DNA of 37,824 nucleotides. It comes from JAWBSP01 sp964632175 (GTDB lineage Archaea; Hadarchaeota; Hadarchaeia; Hadarchaeales; JAWBSP01). Below the pieces are notes generated by a model. That model was not told the DNA's origin. It was given only the letters and a program-made list of their open reading frames with translations, and searched no databases. The stretch is from positions 1 through 37,824 of the forward strand of contig CAZWBJ010000010.1 in NCBI GenBank assembly GCA_964632175.1, written 5' to 3'. A program made the translations under genes and the position numbers. Shown one piece after another: positions 30,602 to 37,824 of this stretch (position 1 is the first letter of the stretch; the number at the start of each line of letters is the position of its first letter).

Positions 30602-31652
30602 GATATGCGGGCTGAAGTTGCGAAATCCCATTCTCACAGCAGCTGGACCAGCGATGTACGATGCTTCAGCTCTTCTCGCCGCCGCGGAGAACGGGGCCGG
30701 GGGGCTGGTCACCAACACCATCACTAGGAACCCTTCCCCCTGCTATCCATACCTCTGTAAAGTGAGGGACAGCATCCTCAGCGCAACTCTTTCGAGTTTC
30801 CTCAGAGCGGAGGCCTGGGTGCAGGAAATCGCGCAGGCCAAGAAGGTGGGGCTCCCCCTGATAGCCAGTGTGGGTTTCACCTTGGATGATGTCAGGGAGA
30901 TCGCGCCCATGGTGGTTGAGGCGGGGGCCGATGCCGTGGAGGTTTCGGTCGCACGCTCCACAACTCTCTCTGAATTCAGGGAAATGGTTTCTGGCGCACG
31001 GAAGGTGGTTCCCAAACCTCTCTTTTTCAAGCTCAACACAAATATGGTAAATCTTCGGGAATTTGCCCAAGCGGCTCAGCAGGAGGGGGCAGATGGGCTC
31101 ACCGTGATAGATGCGGCGGGTCCTGGCATCTCCATAAGGGAGGACGGGTTTTCCATGTTGGGAAGCGCCGGAGGGGAGGGCTGGCTTTCTGGTCCTTCCA
31201 TAAAACCGCTGGCGCTCAGGGCGCTTGCGGAGGTGTGCTCCTCCGTCTCTTTGCCTGTGCTGGGGGCGGGGGGGATCAGCGATGGCAGGGATGCAGCGGA
31301 GTTCATCATGATGGGTGCGTGGGCGGTAGAGGTGAATTCGGCGTCCATCCTGAGGGGACCCAAGGTCTACGGGCAGCTCATAAGGGAGCTCCTGCAGTTC
31401 ATGCAGATGAGGGGGTACGAGAGCGTGGAGGAGATGAGGGGCACGGCACTGCGCCACCTGCCCAAAACGCCCTTCACATCTCTGAAGGTTCCAGAGTTGC
31501 TTCCCTCTAGATGTACCGGTTGCGGGCTCTGTGTTCGCTTTTGCCTGTACGGCGCCGTGAAGCCCGGGAGGGTGCCAAAGTTGGAGGCGAGCAGATGCAG
31601 GGGGTGTGGCCTTTGTGTTTCCGTCTGTCCGGCTGGGGCGCTGAGGTTGTGA
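30582..31652 (+). CDS. PreA/DHOD-like flavoprotein with two C-terminal 4Fe-4S clusters
   Basis: A 356-residue protein. The N-terminal TIM barrel (1-300) resembles dihydroorotate/dihydropyrimidine dehydrogenases: LRNPILTAAGP at the start, GAGGISDG and an FMN phosphate-type region. The C-terminus carries two CxxCxxCxxxC clusters (CTGCGLCVRFC and CRGCGLCVSVC), as in PreA. It should transfer electrons between ferredoxin-type partners and a substrate, possibly a pyrimidine or other cyclic amide. A separate FAD subunit (PreT-like) is not seen here. It overlaps the degenerate amidohydrolase by 20 bases. Confidence 0.88.
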   Translation: MAKLSVEICGLKLRNPILTAAGPAMYDASALLAAAENGAGGLVTNTITRNPSPCYPYLCKVRDSILSATLSSFLRAEAWVQEIAQAKKVGLPLIASVGFTLDDVREIAPMVVEAGADAVEVSVARSTTLSEFREMVSGARKVVPKPLFFKLNTNMVNLREFAQAAQQEGADGLTVIDAAGPGISIREDGFSMLGSAGGEGWLSGPSIKPLALRALAEVCSSVSLPVLGAGGISDGRDAAEFIMMGAWAVEVNSASILRGPKVYGQLIRELLQFMQMRGYESVEEMRGTALRHLPKTPFTSLKVPELLPSRCTGCGLCVRFCLYGAVKPGRVPKLEASRCRGCGLCVSVCPAGALRL

Positions 31653-31703
31653 TTTAAAAAGGGATTTTCTCTTAATCACATATGACACGGCGGGCAAGTT
31701 TCT

Positions 31704-31713
31704 GTTAAATATC
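31704..31713 (+). promoter_or_regulatory. TATA-like box for the structured RNA
   Basis: GTTAAATATC is centred about 24-27 bases before the start of the terminal stem at 31732, where transcription is expected to begin. Confidence 0.45.
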
Positions 31714-31731
31714 CTCTAACGAAGAGAAGTC

Positions 31732-31972
31732 GGCGGGGACGGAAGCCCGCGAGTGTAGCAGAACCCGAGCCTACGGGCAAGGGGGAGCCACCAAAAAACG
31801 GGGCTCAAAAACCCCGGAAGGTGGTGGATAAGCGCCGGGGGGTTCGGCGCGATGCTACAAGCGCGGGAAAAAGGCCCCGGACGTGAAAAAGCGGGAGTTG
31901 CAGGGGAGGTGGTCGAGCTTCCCGGACTCCCGTCGAGTAGCGGAGGGGTCGAAGTCCCCGCCAATTTTTTTT
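31732..31972 (+). ncRNA. Unidentified, highly structured RNA
   Basis: About 235-240 nt, closed by perfect 9-bp pairing GGCGGGGAC (31732-31740) with GTCCCCGCC (31954-31962). Inside are: a stem of CCCGCG (31746-31751) with CGCGGG (31862-31867) extended by TGTAGCA/TGCTACA; CCACC/GGTGG around a CGGGG/CCCCG hairpin; GCGCCG/CGGCGC hairpin (31832-31850); and a stem CGGGAGT/ACTCCCG (31892-31898 with 31926-31932). An A-rich joining strand lies between. A U-tract follows (31965-31972). I looked for SRP, RNase P, rRNA and tRNA hallmarks and did not find the required motifs. It lies 36 bases before the DNA polymerase ATG. Confidence 0.7.
31965..31972 (+). terminator. U-tract terminator of the structured RNA
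   Basis: Eight T residues follow the terminal stem after two A residues, a typical archaeal transcript end. Confidence 0.6.
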
Positions 31973-31975
31973 ATG

Positions 31976-31987
31976 GTTAACGTTAAC
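31976..31987. promoter_or_regulatory. 12-bp perfect palindrome GTTAACGTTAAC before polB
   Basis: This is a perfect inverted repeat 21 bases upstream of the polymerase ATG. It overlaps where the TATA element would lie, so it may be both a promoter core and an operator. Confidence 0.5.
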
Positions 31988-32008
31988 TCGTGAGCTTTGA
32001 AATCAAGG

Positions 32009-34414
32009 ATGCGTGGGATTCTGCTGGATGCGTGCGAAGAGGGATCCAGCATAGAACTTTTCGTGAAGGTAGACGGGAGGGTTGTCAAGGCGGTTGACGA
32101 AAGTTTCCACCCCTACTTTTACGCCCTCCCCGCACAGAAGGAGAGGGAGCTGAGGATACTGTCGAGGCTAGGGGTTAGGGAAGGTGAAAGAGAGATACGA
32201 CCCCTCTCCGTCTCCCTAGAGACCAAGACGCTCAGGGGGAATCCGGTGGAGGCGATTAAGATTTCGGTTTCGCGGAACTCTGACATCGATCCCCTCAGGC
32301 GCCTGATAAGGGACTCGCTGAAGCTGCCGCTTTACGAGTACGATCTCTCGCCCCTTCGGAGGTACTTCATCCTCCACGGGCTATACCCATTTTGCGGGGT
32401 CGAACTGGAGGGCAACGAGGAATCGGGAATCTTCAGGCTCTCCTCCCCGCCGCAAACGGTGAGCCTTCCTGAACCGGAACTTTCCGTTCTTGCGTTTGAT
32501 ATAGAGGTATACAACCCGGCGGGGGCACCGAGGGTTGAGGAGGATCCCGTCATAATGATCAGTCTTTCAGACACGGAAGGTTTCAGGAAGGTTCTCACCT
32601 GGAAGAAAGCCGCCGGGCTGGATTTTGTGGAGGAGATGGAGGGGGAGAAGGAGATGCTGTCAAGGTTCGTGCAGCTAGTCAAGGAGAGGGATCCGGATCT
32701 GCTGGTGGGGTACAATACGGACCTCTTTGACTTCCCCTATCTCCGGAGGAGGGCCGAGCTGTTAGGTGTGAGGCTCACGCTGGGCAGGGACGGTTCGGAG
32801 CCTTTTGCTAGGAGGAGAAGGTTTGCCTCCGCCACTAGGGTGAAGGGCAGAATTCACTGCGATCTTTACGCGATGGTGAACTTCCTCGCCCTCACTGGGG
32901 GCATCAGGTTGATTCACTACACTCTCGGGGATGTGTATCAATACCTGCTGGGGAAGCGGAAGCCGGACCTCGAGTTCACGGAGATTTCAAAAGCTTGGGA
33001 CGAGGGCGGGGAGGGCTACAGGAGGCTGCTGGAGTATTCCATGTCCGATGCCCAGGCCACCCTGGAGCTCGCGCGGGAACTCCTCCCGCTCTTCGTGGAG
33101 CTGGGGAAAATCGTCGGACAGAGTCTCTTCGAGGTCTCCAGAATGACGCCCGGTCAGATGGTGGAGTGGTTGCTCATCAAGGAAGCCCAGCGGAGGGGGG
33201 AGCTGGTTCCTCCTAGGCCGGTGGCTGAGGAACAGGAGGAGAGGGAGGGAGAAACCTATACTGGGGCCTACGTGATGGAGCCAAAAAAGGGCCTGCACGA
33301 GGATCTCGTGGTTTTTGATTTCAGGTCGCTCTACCCCTCCATCCTCATCACCCACAAGATAGACCCCTTCAACCTCAACTGCTCCTGTTGCGGGGAGGGG
33401 GAGGCCACGGTGGTCCCGGAGCTTGGATATCGCTTCTGCTCTAAGAGGGAGGGGTTCATCGCCCCAGTGCTGAAGAGGCTTTTGGAGGAAAGACTCAAGC
33501 TGAAGCGGCAGCTGAAGGGTGTGGACAAGGGATCCGAGGAATACCGGCTCCTCTTCGCCAGACAGAACGCCCTGAAGATAATCTCGAACAGCTTTTACGG
33601 CATGCTGGGATTCTCTAAGGCCCGCTGGTACTCCAAGGAATGCGCCGAGAGCATCACGAGCTTCGGGAGGCACTACATCAAGAAGGCCATGGAGATGGTG
33701 GAGAGGGAAGGGCTGGAGGTTGTTTACGGGGACACCGACAGCCTCCACTGCAAGCTCTCGGGCAAGGGCAGGTCGGAGGCAATGAAAATACTGGAGAAGG
33801 TGAACGATAATCTGCCGGGAATCATCGAGCTCGAGCTGGAGGATTTCTACAGGCGAGGGATCTACCTGACCAAGAAGCGGTATGCGCTGATCGACGAGCG
33901 GGGGAGGTTGACCGTGAAGGGGCTGGAGTTCGTGAGGAGGGACTGGGCAGCCATCGCCAAGAAGACCCAGGAGAAAGTGCTGGAGGTCCTGCTGGTGGAG
34001 GGCTCCCCGCAGAAGGCCTTTGAGGTCATCCGCTCCACGGTCAGGGAGTTAAGGGGGGGAAAGGTGCCGCTCGAGGATCTGGTGATTTACACGCAACTCA
34101 AGATGACCCTGGAGGAATACAGGGCTATCGGTCCACACGTGGTGGTCGCGAAGAGGATGAGGGAGCGGGGAAGGCCGGTGGAGCCGGGAACGATGATCGC
34201 CTACATCGAGGCGAGGGGACCAGGAAGCATAAGCGACCGGGCTTTTTCGGTGGAGGAATTCAAGGAGAGAAAACTGAAATACGATCCAGAATATTATATT
34301 AATCACCAAGTCCTGCCAGCTGTGATGAGGATCATGGAAGTCTTGGGTTACACCGAGGAGGATCTAAAAGCTGAAAGTGGTAGGCAAGTTAGTTTGGGTA
34401 AATTCTTCAAATAA
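32009..34414 (+). CDS. polB: DNA polymerase, family B
   Basis: An 801-residue replicative-type polymerase. The exonuclease motifs are present: FDIEVYN (about 162-168), YNTDLFDFPYL, and YSMSDAQ. The polymerase motifs follow: DFRSLYPS (about 436), NSFYG and the YGDTDS catalytic pair (about 572). No intein is present. I chose ATG 32009 (MRGILLDACEEG); a TTG at 31997 is in frame but the palindrome/TATA spacing fits the ATG. The stop overlaps the map ATG by one base (TAATG). Family B polymerases of archaea replicate and proofread DNA and act with PCNA. Confidence 0.97.
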   Translation: MRGILLDACEEGSSIELFVKVDGRVVKAVDESFHPYFYALPAQKERELRILSRLGVREGEREIRPLSVSLETKTLRGNPVEAIKISVSRNSDIDPLRRLIRDSLKLPLYEYDLSPLRRYFILHGLYPFCGVELEGNEESGIFRLSSPPQTVSLPEPELSVLAFDIEVYNPAGAPRVEEDPVIMISLSDTEGFRKVLTWKKAAGLDFVEEMEGEKEMLSRFVQLVKERDPDLLVGYNTDLFDFPYLRRRAELLGVRLTLGRDGSEPFARRRRFASATRVKGRIHCDLYAMVNFLALTGGIRLIHYTLGDVYQYLLGKRKPDLEFTEISKAWDEGGEGYRRLLEYSMSDAQATLELARELLPLFVELGKIVGQSLFEVSRMTPGQMVEWLLIKEAQRRGELVPPRPVAEEQEEREGETYTGAYVMEPKKGLHEDLVVFDFRSLYPSILITHKIDPFNLNCSCCGEGEATVVPELGYRFCSKREGFIAPVLKRLLEERLKLKRQLKGVDKGSEEYRLLFARQNALKIISNSFYGMLGFSKARWYSKECAESITSFGRHYIKKAMEMVEREGLEVVYGDTDSLHCKLSGKGRSEAMKILEKVNDNLPGIIELELEDFYRRGIYLTKKRYALIDERGRLTVKGLEFVRRDWAAIAKKTQEKVLEVLLVEGSPQKAFEVIRSTVRELRGGKVPLEDLVIYTQLKMTLEEYRAIGPHVVVAKRMRERGRPVEPGTMIAYIEARGPGSISDRAFSVEEFKERKLKYDPEYYINHQVLPAVMRIMEVLGYTEEDLKAESGRQVSLGKFFK

Positions 34415-35301
34415 TGGAGTCCTCGGAGCTGGAGCTGTACCGGAAGGCGGGAAAGATCGCGGCTCATGTCAGGGAGAGGCTAAGGGAAATGGTCAAGCCC
34501 GGCGTGAAGATCTTGGAGATAGCCCAGCGGGCAGAGGATCTCATCCGGGAACTGGGGGCTTCCCCGGCCTTCCCCTGCAATGTTTCGCTGAACGAACTGG
34601 CGGCTCACTACAGCCCTCCCCCTTGGGACGAGACGGTGATAAAGGAGGGTGATGTGGTGAAGGTGGATTTAGGGGTTGAGGTTGATGGTTGCATCGGGGA
34701 CACCGCCTTCACGGTAGGGGACGAGAGGCTGGTGCAGGCCGCTGAGAGGGCCTTGGAGGAGGCAATCAAAGTGGTGAAGCCCGGAATAGACGTGGGGGAA
34801 ATAGGTGCGGCGGTGGAGGCGGTGGCCAGATCGAGCGGTCTCAAGCCCATCCAGAACCTCACTGGACATTCCCTCGCCAAGGGAGAACTGCACGGGGGGA
34901 TATGGATTCCCAACGTGGGAGGAGAGACTGGACAGAGACTGGAAGTCGGACAGGCAATCGCGATAGAACCCTTTCTGACGGACGGTGCTGGATTTGTAGA
35001 GGACGACGAGAGAAGGGTTTACATTTACTCCTTCCTGAGGGAGGCGCCGGTCAGGACGAGGATGGCGAGGGAGATGATAAGGGAAATTAAAGAAAGATAC
35101 CCCTCCCTTCCTTTCTCCATAAGATGGTTGGGCAAGGGGATGTCGCGGCTCAGGTTGGAGCTGACTTTAAGGGAGTTGAGAATGGCTGGAGCCATCAGAC
35201 CATATTATGTTCTAGTGGAGAGGGCCAAGGGGAGGGTGGCGCAGGCCGAGCACACCGTCATCGTGACCGAGAACGGTTGCGAAGTGACTACTGTGATTTG
35301 A
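34414..35301 (+). CDS. map: Methionine aminopeptidase, type II
   Basis: A 295-residue pita-bread protease removing N-terminal methionine. Metal-ligand regions are visible in order: VKVDLGVEVDGCIGDTA, with two Asp; TGHSLAKGELHGG with His; IEPFLTDG with Glu; and EHTVIV with the final Glu. The helical insert typical of type II (about 200-260) is present. It is coupled to polB by an overlapping stop/start (TAATG) and converges with the fibrillarin gene 35 bases later. Confidence 0.96.
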   Translation: MESSELELYRKAGKIAAHVRERLREMVKPGVKILEIAQRAEDLIRELGASPAFPCNVSLNELAAHYSPPPWDETVIKEGDVVKVDLGVEVDGCIGDTAFTVGDERLVQAAERALEEAIKVVKPGIDVGEIGAAVEAVARSSGLKPIQNLTGHSLAKGELHGGIWIPNVGGETGQRLEVGQAIAIEPFLTDGAGFVEDDERRVYIYSFLREAPVRTRMAREMIREIKERYPSLPFSIRWLGKGMSRLRLELTLRELRMAGAIRPYYVLVERAKGRVAQAEHTVIVTENGCEVTTVI

Positions 35302-35336
35302 GGTGCACTTATCACCTTTAAGCACCCCCTTTTGAG

Positions 35337-35996
35337 TTACCCCTTAGCACGGAGTAAGAAGAAGGCGTGGTCTTTTTCAAAGGGTTCAAGAGTTCTGAAA
35401 TCGACTATTTCCATCTTCTGCTCCAGCTTTTTCCTCTCCTCCCGGTAGACCTCCTCCGGCTTGGCGGCGACGTTCACCGCTCTGGCCTTGAGGGCGAGCA
35501 TGGCATGTCCACCTCTCTTGAGGTAAACCTCCGCGTTCCTCAGAAGGATTTCCGACTGATCTGGCTGGGCGACGTCCTCGTAGATCAAGTCCACCTCCCC
35601 CACCAGTAGCCTGTAGCTCTCTGGTGTTCGGGCGTCGGCGAGGAGGGGGATCATGTTCTTCCTCCCGGCGCAGGAGATCAGCAGGTCTCTCAGGGAGCGG
35701 GCCGAGAACTCCACGCAGTATACCAGCCCCTCAGGACCCACCAGATCGGAAACGTGGCTCGCCGTGGTTCCGGAAGCCGCGCCCAAGTAAAGCACTCTGA
35801 AGCCTCGGTCTATGGGCAGCTCCTTGAGGCCTTTGAGGAGGGCGGCGGCCAGCTTGCTCCGGAAGGGATCCCATATCCTATACTCCCTCCCCTCCAGCAC
35901 CACCAGCTCCTCCCCGTAAACCCTCCTCCCCGGAGTGAGGTTGGGAGTGGCAGGCCTCCTCCTGTTTCCCACCTCCACCCATCTGAGCTCACTCAT
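35337..35996 (-). CDS. flpA: Fibrillarin-like rRNA/tRNA 2'-O-methyltransferase
   Basis: A 219-residue SAM-dependent methyltransferase that works with NOP5 and L7Ae on box C/D guide RNAs. The SAM motif is YLGAASGTTASHVSD; motif II follows with VYCVEFSARS, and later IYEDVAQPDQ and HAMLALKARAV. The start is ATG 35996 (MSELRWVEVG); sequence upstream to 36080 lies within the NOP5 gene. The 8-base overlap with NOP5 makes them one operon. Confidence 0.96.
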   Translation of the reverse strand: MSELRWVEVGNRRRPATPNLTPGRRVYGEELVVLEGREYRIWDPFRSKLAAALLKGLKELPIDRGFRVLYLGAASGTTASHVSDLVGPEGLVYCVEFSARSLRDLLISCAGRKNMIPLLADARTPESYRLLVGEVDLIYEDVAQPDQSEILLRNAEVYLKRGGHAMLALKARAVNVAAKPEEVYREERKKLEQKMEIVDFRTLEPFEKDHAFFLLRAKG

Positions 35997-37080
35997 AAAT
36001 TCTCTCCAGCCTTTTCTCCAGTTGTTTCCGGAACTCCTCCCCCATGAATCTCCCGGAGCTCGCGTCCACCCTCGCGGCAAGGACCAGCTTTCCGGCCAGT
36101 GCCCTGGCGATTTTCCCCCTCAGCTTTCTGGGGGCGCCCCTCAGCTTCGGATGGAGGTAGATGAGCCCGTGTTTGGGCCTCTTCCCTCCTCCCCTGAGCG
36201 ACCTAAAGTAACTCTTCTCCGCCCCGAGGATCTGGAGGTGCCCGGCCGTCATGCAGGCCAGCTCTCTCAGCCCCCCGGCTTTTGAAAGGAGCCTCGCGCC
36301 CAAGATCCCTCCAGCCAGGGCCCTCAGGTTGGGAGCCACCTCTGCCATCAGTCCGTCTAGGTGGGTTTCAACCTCTTCCCTGAGCTTCCGGAGATGGAGG
36401 AGACCTTCAGCGTTCCTCCGGAGGAGCTCAAGGGTTGCAGGCGGAAGCTCAGCCCCCATGGACCTCGCCGCCGCCGACACCACCTCCCGTGCCACGGACT
36501 CCGGGATTCCCGCCTTCTTCAGTTTTTCGGGGGTCAGCTCTCCCCTCCGCCCTAGGGAGACCACGGCAAGGTTTTCTTTGGGCTCTAGGTTCAGACTGGG
36601 GAGCTCGGGGAAGTGCAGCGCATACCATTCCATCACCACCGAGTAGAGGGCGTTGAGGTACTTGTCTAGGTTTTCTAGGAACCTCACCCCCAGAATGATT
36701 AGCTCCTCCTTCTTGGAGGCCTCCGCTCTGACTTCTTGCGCGGCGACCGAGCGCGCCAGCTCCCAAAGCTCCTCCTTCGGGCAGAGGGTGCTCAAACTGG
36801 CCCTCAGCCATCTGCCCCCCCGGCTGGGAAATTCCGCCCTGAAGTCCGCCCCGGTCCTCTCCCTCAGTGAGCGTGCGAGGGCGTTTGATTCCACCGTGAA
36901 ACTTCTGGACCCCCCGCTCATGAGCTCTTGGATGAGCTGTAGGTGCTCCTCCGTCGGCTCCCCTTTCTGAAGCAGTCTAAGCCGGTCCTCCCTCGCCTCC
37001 CGGGGGAAGAGCTTCCTGGCGACCTCCCTCCCCTTCTCGTCGAAGGCGAAAACACCGAGGAAGCATTCAGCGATTTCCAT
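35989..37080 (-). CDS. nop5: NOP5/NOP56-family box C/D RNP core protein
   Basis: A 363-residue protein of the box C/D methylation complex. The order is an N-terminal fibrillarin-binding region, a coiled-coil (about 110-190; DKYLNALYSVVMEW and acidic helices), and the Nop domain (about 230-330) with EVAPNLRALAGGILGARLLSKAGG and the LGAEKSYFRSL helix, ending in a basic tail. It bridges the guide RNA/L7Ae to fibrillarin. Overlap with flpA supports stoichiometric expression. A TATA-like CTCTATAACT lies 19-28 bases upstream of the ATG. Confidence 0.95.
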   Translation of the reverse strand: MEIAECFLGVFAFDEKGREVARKLFPREAREDRLRLLQKGEPTEEHLQLIQELMSGGSRSFTVESNALARSLRERTGADFRAEFPSRGGRWLRASLSTLCPKEELWELARSVAAQEVRAEASKKEELIILGVRFLENLDKYLNALYSVVMEWYALHFPELPSLNLEPKENLAVVSLGRRGELTPEKLKKAGIPESVAREVVSAAARSMGAELPPATLELLRRNAEGLLHLRKLREEVETHLDGLMAEVAPNLRALAGGILGARLLSKAGGLRELACMTAGHLQILGAEKSYFRSLRGGGKRPKHGLIYLHPKLRGAPRKLRGKIARALAGKLVLAARVDASSGRFMGEEFRKQLEKRLERIYE

Positions 37081-37108
37081 TGAAAAAGGAGCACCCCAAG
37101 TTATAGAG
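37081..37108. promoter_or_regulatory. Compact bidirectional promoter, nop5 and phosphoesterase
   Basis: The 28-base gap has TTGAAAAAGG (37080-37089, plus) and CTCTATAACT (37099-37108, minus), each 20-29 bases from the start codon it serves. This is the same leaderless, back-to-back design as at 9244-9268. Confidence 0.55.
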
Positions 37109-37813
37109 ATGAGGATAGCGGCATGCGCCGATATTCACTCGCCGATTTTCTTGGAGGATTTTTCCCGTTCGCTGGAGTCGCTCGGAAAGGTCGATCTCTT
37201 CCTCCTGGCCGGAGACCTCGTTTCAAAGGACAGGGTGGAGCAGCTCTCGCCCGTGCTGGCATCCATCCGCCGGGTTTATGCGGGTCCCATCCTCTCCTGC
37301 TTCGGGAACGAGGAGTACGAGCAGGACAGGGAGGGGTACAAGGAGTACGGGGAGGTCAGGTGGTTGGAGGAGGAGGCGGAAGTGATCCAGACCGGCGAGG
37401 GCGAGGTGGGGGTGATCGGATCCAAGGGCGCCCTGGACAGGCCGACCTTCTGGCAGAGGAAGAACCTTCCCGGAATTTGGCAGGTGTACCGGGAGAGGGT
37501 GGGGAGGATAGATTCGCTACTGGCGGGCTTGCGGACTAGGATAAAGATCGTTCTGACTCACTACGCTCCAACTTACAGGACGCTGGAGGGGGAGAGGGAA
37601 TCAGCCTGGCCGGAGATGGCCTGCCGCCGCCTGGAAGAGGTGATCGCGAGGAGGCAGCCCGACCTCTGGATCCACGGGCACGCGCACCGGGGGAAGGTCC
37701 CGCTGGTGGAGGTTGGAAGAACGCTTGTGGTTAACGCCTCCCTTCCAGCAAGGGGCTCGGTAGTTGTCTTGGAACTGCCCAGAAAGGTGGGGCTGCACAG
37801 ATTCCTCCCCTAA
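37109..37813 (+). CDS. Calcineurin-like metallophosphoesterase
   Basis: A 234-residue metallophosphoesterase with metal-site motifs ADIHS, LAGDLVS, FGNEEYE, LTHYAPT and IHGHAHRG. The third motif has Gly-Asn-Glu instead of the usual Gly-Asn-His, which may change specificity. The substrate is unknown. It has its own TATA-like box and is divergent from nop5. It differs from the phosphoesterase at 28600-29250 in that motif. Confidence 0.88.
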   Translation: MRIAACADIHSPIFLEDFSRSLESLGKVDLFLLAGDLVSKDRVEQLSPVLASIRRVYAGPILSCFGNEEYEQDREGYKEYGEVRWLEEEAEVIQTGEGEVGVIGSKGALDRPTFWQRKNLPGIWQVYRERVGRIDSLLAGLRTRIKIVLTHYAPTYRTLEGERESAWPEMACRRLEEVIARRQPDLWIHGHAHRGKVPLVEVGRTLVVNASLPARGSVVVLELPRKVGLHRFLP

Positions 37814-37824
37814 GCCAGCTTCCC

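Noticed and set aside
31716..31964. 82-codon minus-strand frame across the structured RNA
   Set aside because: The palindromic GC-rich RNA explains the open frame; composition is low-quality and no motif is present.
31732..31972. SRP RNA or RNase P RNA
   Set aside because: A CGGGGGGTTCGGCG stretch recalls SRP RNA, but it lies mid-molecule, and the conserved SRP helix 8 and RNase P P4 sequences were not found.
1..37824. CRISPR array, insertion sequence or transposase
   Set aside because: No regularly spaced direct repeats, terminal inverted repeats with target duplications, Cas or transposase motifs were seen.

Overview
This window is a gene-dense archaeal chromosome segment. Archaeal markers include ribosomal protein L37e, an LSm (Sm-like) protein, fibrillarin with NOP5, family B DNA polymerase, type II methionine aminopeptidase, archaeal-type cofactor-independent phosphoglycerate mutase (apgM), tRNA genes without encoded CCA, and a tRNA-Trp whose intron carries box C/D motifs. 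Many start codons lie about 22-28 bases from a TATA-like box, which suggests leaderless transcripts. High GC and frequent AGG/AGA arginine codons fit a thermophile. A Hadarchaeota-like or other deep euryarchaeal lineage is my guess, not something the sequence proves.

Layout. (1) 1-5152 is a cell-surface/ATPase module: a large Ig/FnIII-type surface protein (its start lies outside the window) with a C-terminal membrane anchor and a long cytoplasmic tail, a 42-residue zinc-ribbon protein, a MinD-like ATPase with an altered Walker A' motif, then a convergent pair encoding a second MinD-like ATPase and an ArsR-like regulator. (2) 5347-9715 holds translation and RNA genes: a DUF434-type protein, leuS, L37e, LSm and a divergent PUA-domain protein. 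(3) 9716-10106 has no intact gene. (4) 10107-14926 is tRNA-Ala plus a lysine operon (class III aminotransferase, lysA, aspartokinase, dapA), with apgM upstream. (5) 16243-19074 holds three tRNA genes (Arg, Arg, intron-containing Trp), a macrodomain protein and several small genes.

(6) 19136-28613 is a tightly overlapping run: a second giant surface protein with one C-terminal membrane anchor, a MinD-like ATPase closely related to the one at 3891-4700, then a glycogen-type set (GH133 debranching enzyme, GH57 enzyme, GT4 glycosyltransferase). (7) 28600-31652 has a phosphoesterase and, divergently, an amidohydrolase-fold protein with degraded metal ligands overlapping a PreA-like flavoprotein with two 4Fe-4S clusters. 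(8) 31732-31972 is an unidentified, highly structured RNA with its own TATA-like box and U-tract. (9) 32009-37813 holds DNA polymerase B, map, fibrillarin, NOP5 and a second phosphoesterase.

The most unusual theme is the repeated pairing of a giant membrane-anchored surface protein with MinD-family ATPases. Two of these ATPases share a private sequence signature, and at the second locus the pair is translationally coupled to glycogen-type enzymes. The structured RNA at 31732-31972 is the strongest non-coding candidate.
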